A DNA stretch of 64,000 nucleotides, from NCBI RefSeq assembly GCF_004353845.1, contig NZ_CP037864.1:3844001-3908000 (forward strand), read 5' to 3'. Both the position numbers and the translations under genes were made by a program. Of the stretch, positions 1 to 6,852 are shown piece by piece; within the stretch, counting starts at the first letter, position 1; each line of letters starts with the position of its first letter. Under the pieces are notes generated by a model. It was given only the letters and a program-made list of their open reading frames with translations. It searched no databases and was not told the DNA's origin. This DNA comes from Citrobacter arsenatis (GTDB lineage: Bacteria; Pseudomonadota; Gammaproteobacteria; Enterobacterales; Enterobacteriaceae).

Positions 1-399
1 ATCGATAAATCCTACGCCACGACGCTGGACCTGATGAAAACCTATCCGCAGATGAAGGGCATTATCGGCTTTGGCTCGCTGGGTCCAATCGGTGCGGGTC
101 AGGCTGTGCAGAAAAAACGCGCTAAAGATAAGATCGCCGTCGTCGGGATCGCCATGCCAGCACAGGCTGCGCCTTACCTGATGCGTGGTGATATCAAAAA
201 AGCACTGCTGTGGGATCCAAAAGACGCGGGCTACGCGCTGGTAACCGTTGCCGATCAGCTGTTGCAAGGCAAAGAAGTGAATGCCGATCTGAGTATCGAT
301 GGTTTAGGGAAAGCCGATATCGACACGGAGAAGAAAGTGATCCGCTTTAACAAGATCCTCGAAGTCACCAAAGACAACGCACAATCACTTGGTTTCTAA
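1..399 (+). CDS. Sugar ABC transporter periplasmic binding protein, C-terminal part (LsrB/RhaS-like)
   Basis: The frame is open from base 1 to a TAA at 397-399, so the window holds only the last 132 residues; the signal peptide and N-terminal lobe lie upstream. The visible part looks like the end of a Peripla_BP_4 type I binding protein: an alternating beta/alpha pattern, a predicted hinge strand (KIAVVGIAMP) and the stretch LLWDPKDAGYALV, which resembles the FGLWD...G segment of the autoinducer-2 protein LsrB and rhamnose protein RhaS. It would capture a sugar in the periplasm and deliver it to the two permeases encoded just downstream. The ligand cannot be read from this fragment. It is followed by two intercistronic hairpins and then the ATPase gene on the same strand, as expected for the first or an early gene of the operon. 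Confidence 0.85.
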   Translation: MDKSYATTLDLMKTYPQMKGIIGFGSLGPIGAGQAVQKKRAKDKIAVVGIAMPAQAAPYLMRGDIKKALLWDPKDAGYALVTVADQLLQGKEVNADLSIDGLGKADIDTEKKVIRFNKILEVTKDNAQSLGF

Positions 400-427
400 G
401 GCTTTAGCCAACACCAGGGAACCTTAA

Positions 428-485
428 CGCCGACCGTCTGGTCGGCGCTATCAACCAAACTAACACTCAGCGTCCATCCGGACGC
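428..485 (+). promoter_or_regulatory. Two intercistronic hairpins between binding protein and ATPase genes
   Basis: An 8-bp perfect stem CGCCGACC/GGTCGGCG with a GTCT loop occupies 428-447, and a second stem GCGTCC/GGACGC with an ATCC loop occupies 470-485, directly before the AGGGG ribosome-binding site of the ATPase. Neither is followed by a T-run, so they are not classical terminators. In sugar ABC operons such hairpins commonly stabilise the upstream mRNA so that binding protein is made in excess over the membrane parts; that role here is an inference. Confidence 0.5.
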
Positions 486-502
486 GCGCAGGGGTATTGT
501 CC

Positions 503-2011
503 ATGACAGACACCACCGCATTTATCACTCTTGAGAATATCAGCAAACAATTCCCGGGCGTGCTGGCGCTGGATAACGTGAATCTGACGCTGAGAAAAGG
601 CGAAGTTCACTGTCTGGCGGGTCAAAACGGCTGTGGTAAAAGTACCATTATTAAAGTGATCTCCGGGGTTTATCACCCGGAAAAAGGCGCGCAGATTTTA
701 CTCGACGGCAAATTGTTCCATCACCTGACGCCGCAGCTCTCTTCCCATTATGGCATTCAGGTTATTTATCAGGACCTGTCATTGTTCCCTAACTTTAGCG
801 TCGCGGAAAATATCGCGGTCAACCGCTATCTGCCCGGTGGCGATATCTGGGTACGTCGTGGCGCTATGAAGCAACAGGCGCTGGCAGCCATGAAGCGTAT
901 CGGGGTGAACATTGATCCCGATAAAAAAGTCGAAAAACTGTCGATTGCTGACCGCCAACTGGTCGCCATTTGCCGGGCGATTGCCGCCGATGCGCGTCTG
1001 GTTATTATGGACGAGCCCACCGCCTCGCTAACCCGTCAGGAGGTTAATGGCCTGCTGCGGGTCGTTAACGAACTGAAAGCGGCCGGAATTTGCGTGGTGT
1101 TTGTCAGCCACCGTCTGGATGAAGTGATGGAAGTGGCAGACCGCATCAGCGTGATGCGCGACGGCAAACTGGTGGGCACATACCCGGCCAGCGAACTCGA
1201 CAGCCACGAGCTGGCCTTCCTGATGACCGGACAACGCTTTCACTACAGTCCGCTGCCGGAAAGGCCCGCGATTGAGCAAGAACCTCTGTTGGAGCTGCGC
1301 AATCTGAGTCGCAGAGGCAAATACCAAAACATTAATCTGTCGCTGCACGGCGGCGAGATTGTCTCCATCGTCGGTCTGTTGGGTGCCGGACGCACCGAGC
1401 TTTGTCTGAGCCTGTTTGGCATGACGCACCCGGAAAGCGGCGAGATTCGCATTAACGGCCAGCCAGTAACTCTGCGCAATAACCATGACGCTATCAAGCA
1501 CGGGATCGGCTATGTCTCAGAAGATCGCCTGACGCAGGGGCTGATCATGGAGCAGTCGATCTACGACAACACCATCGTCACGGTATTTGATCAACTGCAC
1601 ACCGGCAGCGGCCTGCTCGATCATCGCAAAGCGCAAAAGCTGGTCGCTGACTTGATCCGCGAACTGAATATCAAAGTGTCCGATCCGCACCTGCCGGTCA
1701 AAACCCTTTCCGGCGGTAATGCCCAGCGTATCGCCATTGCCAAATGGGTGGCGACCAATCCCCGCATCCTGATCCTCGACTCCCCTACCGTCGGCGTGGA
1801 TATCGCCAACAAAGAGGGGATATACCAGATAGCCCGCGACCTGGCGGAACAAGGGATGGCGGTGCTGATGATTTGCGATGAAATCCCGGAAGCGTATTAC
1901 AACAGCCACCGCGTGCTGGTGATGCGTCGCGGCAGGCTGGTGGCGGAATTTAATCCTCATCACTGCCGTGAAGAGGAGATTGCTGAAGTGGTCGAGGTAA
2001 TCAATGAATAA
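503..2011 (+). CDS. Sugar ABC transporter ATP-binding protein (RbsA/MglA-type, two NBDs)
   Basis: A 502-residue fused double nucleotide-binding protein that would power import by the two adjacent permeases. NBD1 has Walker A GQNGCGKST (40-48), a degenerate signature LSIADRQ (147-153) and Walker B ending MDEPTAS (D170, E171). NBD2 has the degenerate Walker A GLLGAGRTE (291-299) usual for this family, a good signature LSGGNAQ (402-408), and LILDSPTVGVD, in which serine (427) replaces the catalytic glutamate. ATP hydrolysis therefore probably depends on NBD1. The start was set at ATG 503 because AGGGG at 490-494 is correctly spaced for it; an in-frame TTG at 497 is too close. The 3' end overlaps the first permease gene by 8 bases. 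Confidence 0.93.
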   Translation: MTDTTAFITLENISKQFPGVLALDNVNLTLRKGEVHCLAGQNGCGKSTIIKVISGVYHPEKGAQILLDGKLFHHLTPQLSSHYGIQVIYQDLSLFPNFSVAENIAVNRYLPGGDIWVRRGAMKQQALAAMKRIGVNIDPDKKVEKLSIADRQLVAICRAIAADARLVIMDEPTASLTRQEVNGLLRVVNELKAAGICVVFVSHRLDEVMEVADRISVMRDGKLVGTYPASELDSHELAFLMTGQRFHYSPLPERPAIEQEPLLELRNLSRRGKYQNINLSLHGGEIVSIVGLLGAGRTELCLSLFGMTHPESGEIRINGQPVTLRNNHDAIKHGIGYVSEDRLTQGLIMEQSIYDNTIVTVFDQLHTGSGLLDHRKAQKLVADLIRELNIKVSDPHLPVKTLSGGNAQRIAIAKWVATNPRILILDSPTVGVDIANKEGIYQIARDLAEQGMAVLMICDEIPEAYYNSHRVLVMRRGRLVAEFNPHHCREEEIAEVVEVINE

Positions 2012-2993
2012 GATGCATCTCTCCCGTTTAATCGGGCAACACGAGTTCTGGCTGGGCCTGCTGGTCGTGGCTCTGGCCGTCGGGCTGAGCATCAGTACCG
2101 ATGAGTTTTTGTCTTTGGGGAACCTGACGGATGTGGCCACCAGCTACGCAATTCTCGGTATCCTTGCCTGCGGGCTGTTTGTGGTGCTGATTTCCGGCGG
2201 GATCGACATCTCCTTTCCGGCGATGACCGCGATAGCCCAGTATGCCATGGCCAGTTGGGTTATCGGCCACGGCGGTAACTTCGCGCTGGCGTTAATCATC
2301 GCCATTGCGGTGGGTCTGCTGCTTGGACTGATTAACGGCTTCCTGGTCTACTGGCTGCGCGTTCCGGCAATCATCATTACCATCGCCACGCTGAACGTCT
2401 ACTACGGTCTGCTGGTTTACGCCACCAAAGGCACCTGGCTGTACGGCTTCCCGGACTGGTTTATGAACGGCATTAACTGGTTCTCGTTCACCGCGGCGGA
2501 TGGCTACGACTACGGCCTGACCCTGCCCCTGCTGTGCCTGGCGGCGGTGATCATCTTTACCGCCGTGCTGATGAACTATACCCGCCTTGGCCGTCAGGTT
2601 TACGCCATGGGCGGCAACCGCGACGCGGCCTCGCGCCTGGGGCTGAATCTGCTGAAGCTGCATTTCTACGTCTATGGCTACATGGGCATTCTGGCAGGCG
2701 TTGCCGCCGTGGTTCAGGCGCAAATCACCCAGTCCGTTGCGCCCAATTCGCTGCTCGGTTTTGAACTGACAGTGCTGGCGGCGGTTGTGCTCGGCGGAAC
2801 CAGCATGAGCGGCGGGCGCGGTACGTTGACCGGAACCCTGCTCGGCGTGGTTCTGCTGGCCTTCTTACAAAATGGGCTGACGCTGCTTAGCGTCTCTTCT
2901 TACTGGCACACCGTGTTCAGCGGCGCCATTATCCTGGTCAGCATTAGCGCCACGGCCTGGAACGAAAAACGCAAACTGGCAAGGGAGCTTTGA
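2004..2993 (+). CDS. Sugar ABC transporter permease 1 (RbsC-like)
   Basis: A 329-residue, very hydrophobic protein with about eight to ten predicted membrane segments, matching the BPD_transp_2 family (RbsC, AraH, LsrC). The family element GGIDISFPAMTA lies near residue 55-70, corresponding to the G-GxDLSVG motif of RbsC. The late loop VVLGGTSMSGGRGT is the usual cytoplasmic EAA-like coupling region. It pairs with the next gene to form a heterodimeric channel, the arrangement of LsrC/LsrD and RhaP/RhaQ rather than the homodimeric RbsC. Its start overlaps the ATPase stop, suggesting translational coupling, and it ends 1 base before the second permease. Confidence 0.92.
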   Translation: MNKMHLSRLIGQHEFWLGLLVVALAVGLSISTDEFLSLGNLTDVATSYAILGILACGLFVVLISGGIDISFPAMTAIAQYAMASWVIGHGGNFALALIIAIAVGLLLGLINGFLVYWLRVPAIIITIATLNVYYGLLVYATKGTWLYGFPDWFMNGINWFSFTAADGYDYGLTLPLLCLAAVIIFTAVLMNYTRLGRQVYAMGGNRDAASRLGLNLLKLHFYVYGYMGILAGVAAVVQAQITQSVAPNSLLGFELTVLAAVVLGGTSMSGGRGTLTGTLLGVVLLAFLQNGLTLLSVSSYWHTVFSGAIILVSISATAWNEKRKLAREL

Positions 2994-2994
2994 G

Positions 2995-3948
2995 ATGAAA
3001 ACAATCGCCAGATTTTTACCCGGTGATGCCATCATTCGTCTGCAATGCGTGATTATTGTGGTCGTTGCCCTGGTCTTCTCGGCCCTGCTCGGCAGCCGTT
3101 TTTTCAGCGTCGCTAATTTCCAGTCGATCGGCTCACAGCTGCCAATCCTCGGCATGTTGGCTCTCGGGATGGGCATGACCATGCTGACCGGCGGCATTAA
3201 CCTGTCGATTATTGCCGGAGCGAACGCCTGCTCGCTGGTGATGGCGGCGATTATCGTCACCCATCCGGATAATCCGCTGTTTCTGGTGCTGGCGCTGCTG
3301 GCAGGCGCCGCCGTGGCGGTGGCTATCGGCACGCTCAACGGCGCGCTGATTGCCTGGGTTGGCGTTTCACCTATTCTCGCCACGCTCGGCACGATGACGC
3401 TTATCTCCGGGCTGAATATTCTGCTTTCCAACGGGACGGTGATTTCCGGTTTCCCGACCGCCATTCAATATCTTGGTAACGCTACGATTGCCGGTATCCC
3501 GGTGGCGCTGCTGCTCTTTTTTCTGGTGGCAATCCTGCTGTGGGTACTGCTGGAGCACACCACGCTTGGGCGCAGCCTGTATCTCGTCGGTTCCAATGAA
3601 CAGGCAACCCGCTACAGCGGCGTGAATACCGTACGGGTACAAATTTCCGTGTACGTGATTTCTGCCCTGCTCGGCTGGGTCGCCGCCATTCTGATGATGG
3701 CGAAATTCAACTCGGCAAAAGCCGGATACGGTGAATCCTACCTGCTGGTGACCATCCTTGCCTCCGTCCTCGGCGGCATCAACCCGGATGGCGGCTTCGG
3801 GCGCATCGTCGGCCTGGTGCTGGCGCTGATTGTGCTGCAAATGCTGGAAAGCGGCCTTAACTTGCTGGGGGTCAGCAGCTATCTGACGATGGCGCTGTGG
3901 GGCGCGGTGCTGATCCTCTTTATCGCATTACAGAATCGTAAAGCCTGA
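2995..3948 (+). CDS. Sugar ABC transporter permease 2 (RbsC-like)
   Basis: A 317-residue membrane protein of the same BPD_transp_2 family as its upstream neighbour, with the motif LTGGINLSIIAGANACS near residues 60-76 and the cytoplasmic loop SVLGGINPDGGFGR near 257-270. The two permeases are clearly related but distinct, so the transporter is predicted to be a heterodimer in the inner membrane. ATG follows the preceding TGA by one base with GGGAG as the ribosome-binding site inside the previous gene. A 17-base gap carrying AGGAG leads to the kinase gene. Confidence 0.92.
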   Translation: MKTIARFLPGDAIIRLQCVIIVVVALVFSALLGSRFFSVANFQSIGSQLPILGMLALGMGMTMLTGGINLSIIAGANACSLVMAAIIVTHPDNPLFLVLALLAGAAVAVAIGTLNGALIAWVGVSPILATLGTMTLISGLNILLSNGTVISGFPTAIQYLGNATIAGIPVALLLFFLVAILLWVLLEHTTLGRSLYLVGSNEQATRYSGVNTVRVQISVYVISALLGWVAAILMMAKFNSAKAGYGESYLLVTILASVLGGINPDGGFGRIVGLVLALIVLQMLESGLNLLGVSSYLTMALWGAVLILFIALQNRKA

Positions 3949-3965
3949 TTTCAGGAGAAAAAATT

Positions 3966-5603
3966 ATGGCAAGTTACTTTATTGGTGTGGATGTCGGAAC
4001 CGGAAGCGCCCGTGCTGGCGTGTTTGATCTCAACGGCAGAATGGTCGGTCAGGCCAGCCGGGCCATCGAGATTTACCGTCCGCAGGCCGATTTTGTTGAG
4101 CAGTCTTCCGATAACATCTGGCAGGCAGTGTGTAACGCGGTTCGCGATGCGATTAACCAGTCAGATATCAACCCCATCCAGGTGAAAGGTCTGGGTTTTG
4201 ACGCAACCTGTTCACTGGTGGTGCTGGATAAAGAAGGTAAGCCACTGACCATCAGCCCTTCCGGGCGCAGCGAACAGAATATCATTGTATGGATGGACCA
4301 CCGCGCCATTACCCAGGCCGACCGTATCAACGCCCTGCATCATCGGGTGCTGGACTACGTTGGCGGCATTATTTCCCCGGAAATGCAAACGCCCAAACTG
4401 CTGTGGCTGAAGCAACATATGCCCAATACCTGGGCTAATGCGGGTTACTATTTTGACCTGCCCGATTTCCTGACCTGGCGCGCAACGGGCGATGATACGC
4501 GCTCACTGTGCTCGACGGTGTGTAAATGGACCTATATGGGCCATGAAGACAAATGGGATGCCAGCTATTTCCGCCAGATTGGGCTGGAAGATCTGCTGGA
4601 ACACGATGCGGCCAAGATTGGTCGCTACGTAAAAACCATGGGTGAACCGCTCGGTCACGGGCTTTCCGCACGCGCCGCCAGCGAAATGGGGCTGATTCCC
4701 GGCACCGCGGTCAGCGTCTCGATCATCGATGCCCACGCCGGTACGCTCGGCACGCTCGGGGCAAGCGGCGTTTCCGGCGAAGTGGCGGATTTTGACCGTC
4801 GTGTCGCGCTGATTGGCGGTACTTCCACCGGACACATGGCGATTTCCAAAGAGCCGCGTTTTATCGGCGGCGTCTGGGGTCCTTACTACTCAGCCGTGCT
4901 GCCGGAATACTGGCTCAACGAAGGCGGGCAATCGGCAACCGGGGCGTTAATCGACCACGTTATCCAGTCGCATCCTTGCTACGAAACCCTGCTGACGCAG
5001 GCTAAGTCTCAGGGGCAAACCATTTATGAAGTGCTGAATGCACTGCTGCGTAAAATGGCCGGTGAGCCGGAAGATATTGCGTTTTTAACCCGCGACATGC
5101 ACATCCTGCCCTATTTCCACGGCAACCGCTCACCGCGCGCCAACCCAACGCTTACGGGTGCAATCACCGGACTGAAGCTGTCGCGCACGCCGGAGGATAT
5201 GGCGTTACAGTACCTCGCAACCATCCAGGCCATTGCGCTGGGAACCCGTCACATCATTGAAACGATGAATCAAAGCGGCTACACCATCGATACGATAATG
5301 GCCAGCGGCGGCGGGACGAAAAACCCGATCTTCGTTCAGGAACATGCCAACGCCACCGGCTGCGCGATGCTGCTACCTGAAGAGAGCGAAGCCATGCTGC
5401 TGGGTGGTGCCATGATGGGAACTATCGCCGCAGGCGTGTTCGAAACCTTCCCGGAAGCAATGTCGGCGATGAGCCGGATTGGTAAAACGGTCACCCCGCA
5501 GACTAATCGCATTAAGCAGTACTACGATCGCAAATATCGGGTATTCCACGAGATGTATCAGGATCATATGAAATACCGCCAGTTGATGCAGGAGGACGCA
5601 TGA
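3966..5603 (+). CDS. FGGY-family carbohydrate kinase, D-ribulokinase-type
   Basis: A 545-residue sugar kinase with the N-terminal phosphate loop DVGTGSARAG (9-18) and the C-terminal nucleotide motif ASGGGTKNPIF near residue 448. It carries GFDATCSLVVL (77-87) and VCKWTYMG (185-192), which I recognise from the pentulose-kinase subgroup containing human FGGY and yeast Ydr109c (D-ribulokinases), not from xylulokinase or glycerol kinase. The predicted reaction is ATP-dependent phosphorylation of an imported or derived pentulose, most likely D-ribulose to D-ribulose 5-phosphate, in the cytosol. Subfamily membership is a motif reading; the true substrate could be another ketose. AGGAG sits 8 bases before ATG, and the stop overlaps the next start as ATGA. 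Confidence 0.85.
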   Translation: MASYFIGVDVGTGSARAGVFDLNGRMVGQASRAIEIYRPQADFVEQSSDNIWQAVCNAVRDAINQSDINPIQVKGLGFDATCSLVVLDKEGKPLTISPSGRSEQNIIVWMDHRAITQADRINALHHRVLDYVGGIISPEMQTPKLLWLKQHMPNTWANAGYYFDLPDFLTWRATGDDTRSLCSTVCKWTYMGHEDKWDASYFRQIGLEDLLEHDAAKIGRYVKTMGEPLGHGLSARAASEMGLIPGTAVSVSIIDAHAGTLGTLGASGVSGEVADFDRRVALIGGTSTGHMAISKEPRFIGGVWGPYYSAVLPEYWLNEGGQSATGALIDHVIQSHPCYETLLTQAKSQGQTIYEVLNALLRKMAGEPEDIAFLTRDMHILPYFHGNRSPRANPTLTGAITGLKLSRTPEDMALQYLATIQAIALGTRHIIETMNQSGYTIDTIMASGGGTKNPIFVQEHANATGCAMLLPEESEAMLLGGAMMGTIAAGVFETFPEAMSAMSRIGKTVTPQTNRIKQYYDRKYRVFHEMYQDHMKYRQLMQEDA

Positions 5604-6202
5604 GTAACTCCTGGTCTCAGGCCACCGACGTATTTCAGCTCTATAGCGATGCCCTGGCGGGTTTGGGGCAGCATCTGACTGAACCCGTCTGGCAGTCGCT
5701 GATGGCGGAGCTGCGCGGTTGCCAGGGGAAAATCGTCGTCACCGGCGTCGGTACCTCCGGCATTGCGGCGCGTAAGGTCGCGCATATGCTTGCCTGCGTG
5801 GAACGTCCAGCGATTTACCTCAACGCGACGGATGCAGCGCATGGCGATCTCGGTTTTTTACGAACCGACGACCTGGTGATTATGCTGTCGCGCGGAGGGA
5901 ATTCAGACGAACTCACCCGGCTGCTGCCTGGACTGGCGACGAGAAATGTGCCAATCCTGAGCGTGACTGAAAACGCCGATTCGGCCATCGCTAAAGCGTC
6001 GAAGCTGGTGATTTCCACCGGCGTCCAGCGCGAGGCCGACCCACTGAACATGCTGGCCACCACCTCAATTTTACTGGTGCTGGCTATTTTTGACGCCGCC
6101 TGCGCCTGTCTGATGAGCGAAAGCGACTACTCAAAAGAGACGCTGCTGGCGGTGCATCCCGGCGGCGATGTGGGATTAACGCTGAGCCGCGGGCAGGCGT
6201 GA
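5600..6202 (+). CDS. SIS-domain sugar phosphate isomerase, KdsD/GutQ-like core without CBS domains
   Basis: A 200-residue single SIS domain. VVTGVGTSGIAARKVAHML (47-65) and ATDAAHGDLGFL (77-88) match the arabinose-5-phosphate isomerase core of KdsD/GutQ, as does the C-terminal VHPGGDVG (185-192). The CBS pair of KdsD is absent. Of the four catalytic residues described for KdsD (K59, E111, E152, H193), the last two are kept (E145, H186), but the lysine is T52 and the first glutamate is N101. It probably isomerises or binds a phosphopentose or phosphohexulose, but not necessarily by the KdsD mechanism. It overlaps the kinase stop by 4 bases and is the last gene of the operon; a role on the kinase product is inferred. 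Confidence 0.8.
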   Translation: MSNSWSQATDVFQLYSDALAGLGQHLTEPVWQSLMAELRGCQGKIVVTGVGTSGIAARKVAHMLACVERPAIYLNATDAAHGDLGFLRTDDLVIMLSRGGNSDELTRLLPGLATRNVPILSVTENADSAIAKASKLVISTGVQREADPLNMLATTSILLVLAIFDAACACLMSESDYSKETLLAVHPGGDVGLTLSRGQA

Positions 6203-6225
6203 TGGAGAACATGTGATTCCGGCTC

Positions 6226-6573
6226 AAGGTTCCGTTCACCTCAGCGCTCTGACTTTCAGCTATATCCTTTTTGCTGTTCAAACATGTTCAAATAAAAATA
6301 CAGATGGTCAGGCGTGGCTGGTCCGGCTGAAAATTGCCGACGTGTTTCCGTAAGGCCGGGAGAGCCAGCATGGATGCTGGCTCAGGGCGCGCTTTACAGG
6401 GACGTTACATCGCGCCCGTCCCGGTAGCCTGGAGGAATAAGCGGAGGGAACCGCGGAGCGGCAATTTTCCCGCCGGGAGCCGGGATTGTTAAGGGTGCGG
6501 CGATAGCACCCTTAACACGTTCACTGGCGTTCAGTGTACAGAAAAGCGATGAACATGAGGTGAACGGAACCTT
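6226..6573. mobile_element. 348-bp MITE-like block with perfect 18-bp terminal inverted repeats
   Basis: AAGGTTCCGTTCACCTCA at 6226-6243 is exactly mirrored by TGAGGTGAACGGAACCTT at 6556-6573. Between them are further palindromes: GCCAGCAT/ATGCTGGC around 6365-6382, GGGCGCG/CGCGCCC around 6385-6417, and a 10-bp stem TTAAGGGTGC/GCACCCTTAA with a 7-base loop at 6489-6515. The block is more GC-rich in its centre than its flanks and encodes no transposase. Only a TC dinucleotide is shared by the two flanks, so no solid target duplication is visible. It could be a non-autonomous mobile element or a large structured RNA or regulatory element. Confidence 0.45.
6370..6492 (+). CDS. Possible 40-residue ORF inside the inverted-repeat block
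   Basis: ATG at 6370 opens a frame of 40 codons to TAA at 6490-6492. The product is basic, with RNKRREPRSG in the middle, and ends in SRDC. There is no good ribosome-binding site: the bases before the ATG belong to the GCCAGCAT palindrome. The frame may be a chance consequence of the GC-rich palindromic sequence. It is recorded because it spans most of the conserved-looking core. No function is assigned. Confidence 0.2.
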   Translation: MDAGSGRALQGRYIAPVPVAWRNKRREPRSGNFPAGSRDC

Positions 6574-6852
6574 TCTCTAAAAAAGCATATTCATTATGCT
6601 TCGCCAACCTATGTTGATGCTGAAGCGTTAACATAACGTCATTGCGCAAAATGCCGGTTTTTTTATATCTAAACTAAAGATAAAACCGTGAAAAAGTGGA
6701 TTAACGCGCTGCGTTCCACTACCGCTATCTGTTCCGCACGTTAAAAATTCTGTGACGCTCTCCAGCATTCCTGGTGGAAAGCATTCCATTCTCCAAATCT
6801 ATAAGCAAACTTTAGCTATTCTTATCAAACATACTCACGGGAGATCCTACAG

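Larger units (their letters stand above)
6203..6852. other. 650-bp gene-free gap between the ABC operon and csiE
   Basis: No convincing protein gene was found. The left half is occupied by the inverted-repeat-bounded block 6226-6573. The right part (6574-6852) is AT-rich and should hold the csiE promoter. An imperfect AAGCAT/ATGCTT stem lies at about 6585-6604. No clear rho-independent terminator for the upstream operon is visible outside the block, so the hairpin at 6489-6515 inside it may serve that purpose. Confidence 0.6.

Noticed and set aside
6222..6577. Target-site duplication flanking the 348-bp block
   Set aside because: The flanks GCTC and TCTC share only TC directly at the ends, too little to claim a duplication.
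6751..6767. CRP-like half site TGTGA upstream of csiE
   Set aside because: The second half (CCAGC instead of TCACA) does not match, so I did not list it, although csiE is CRP-controlled in E. coli.
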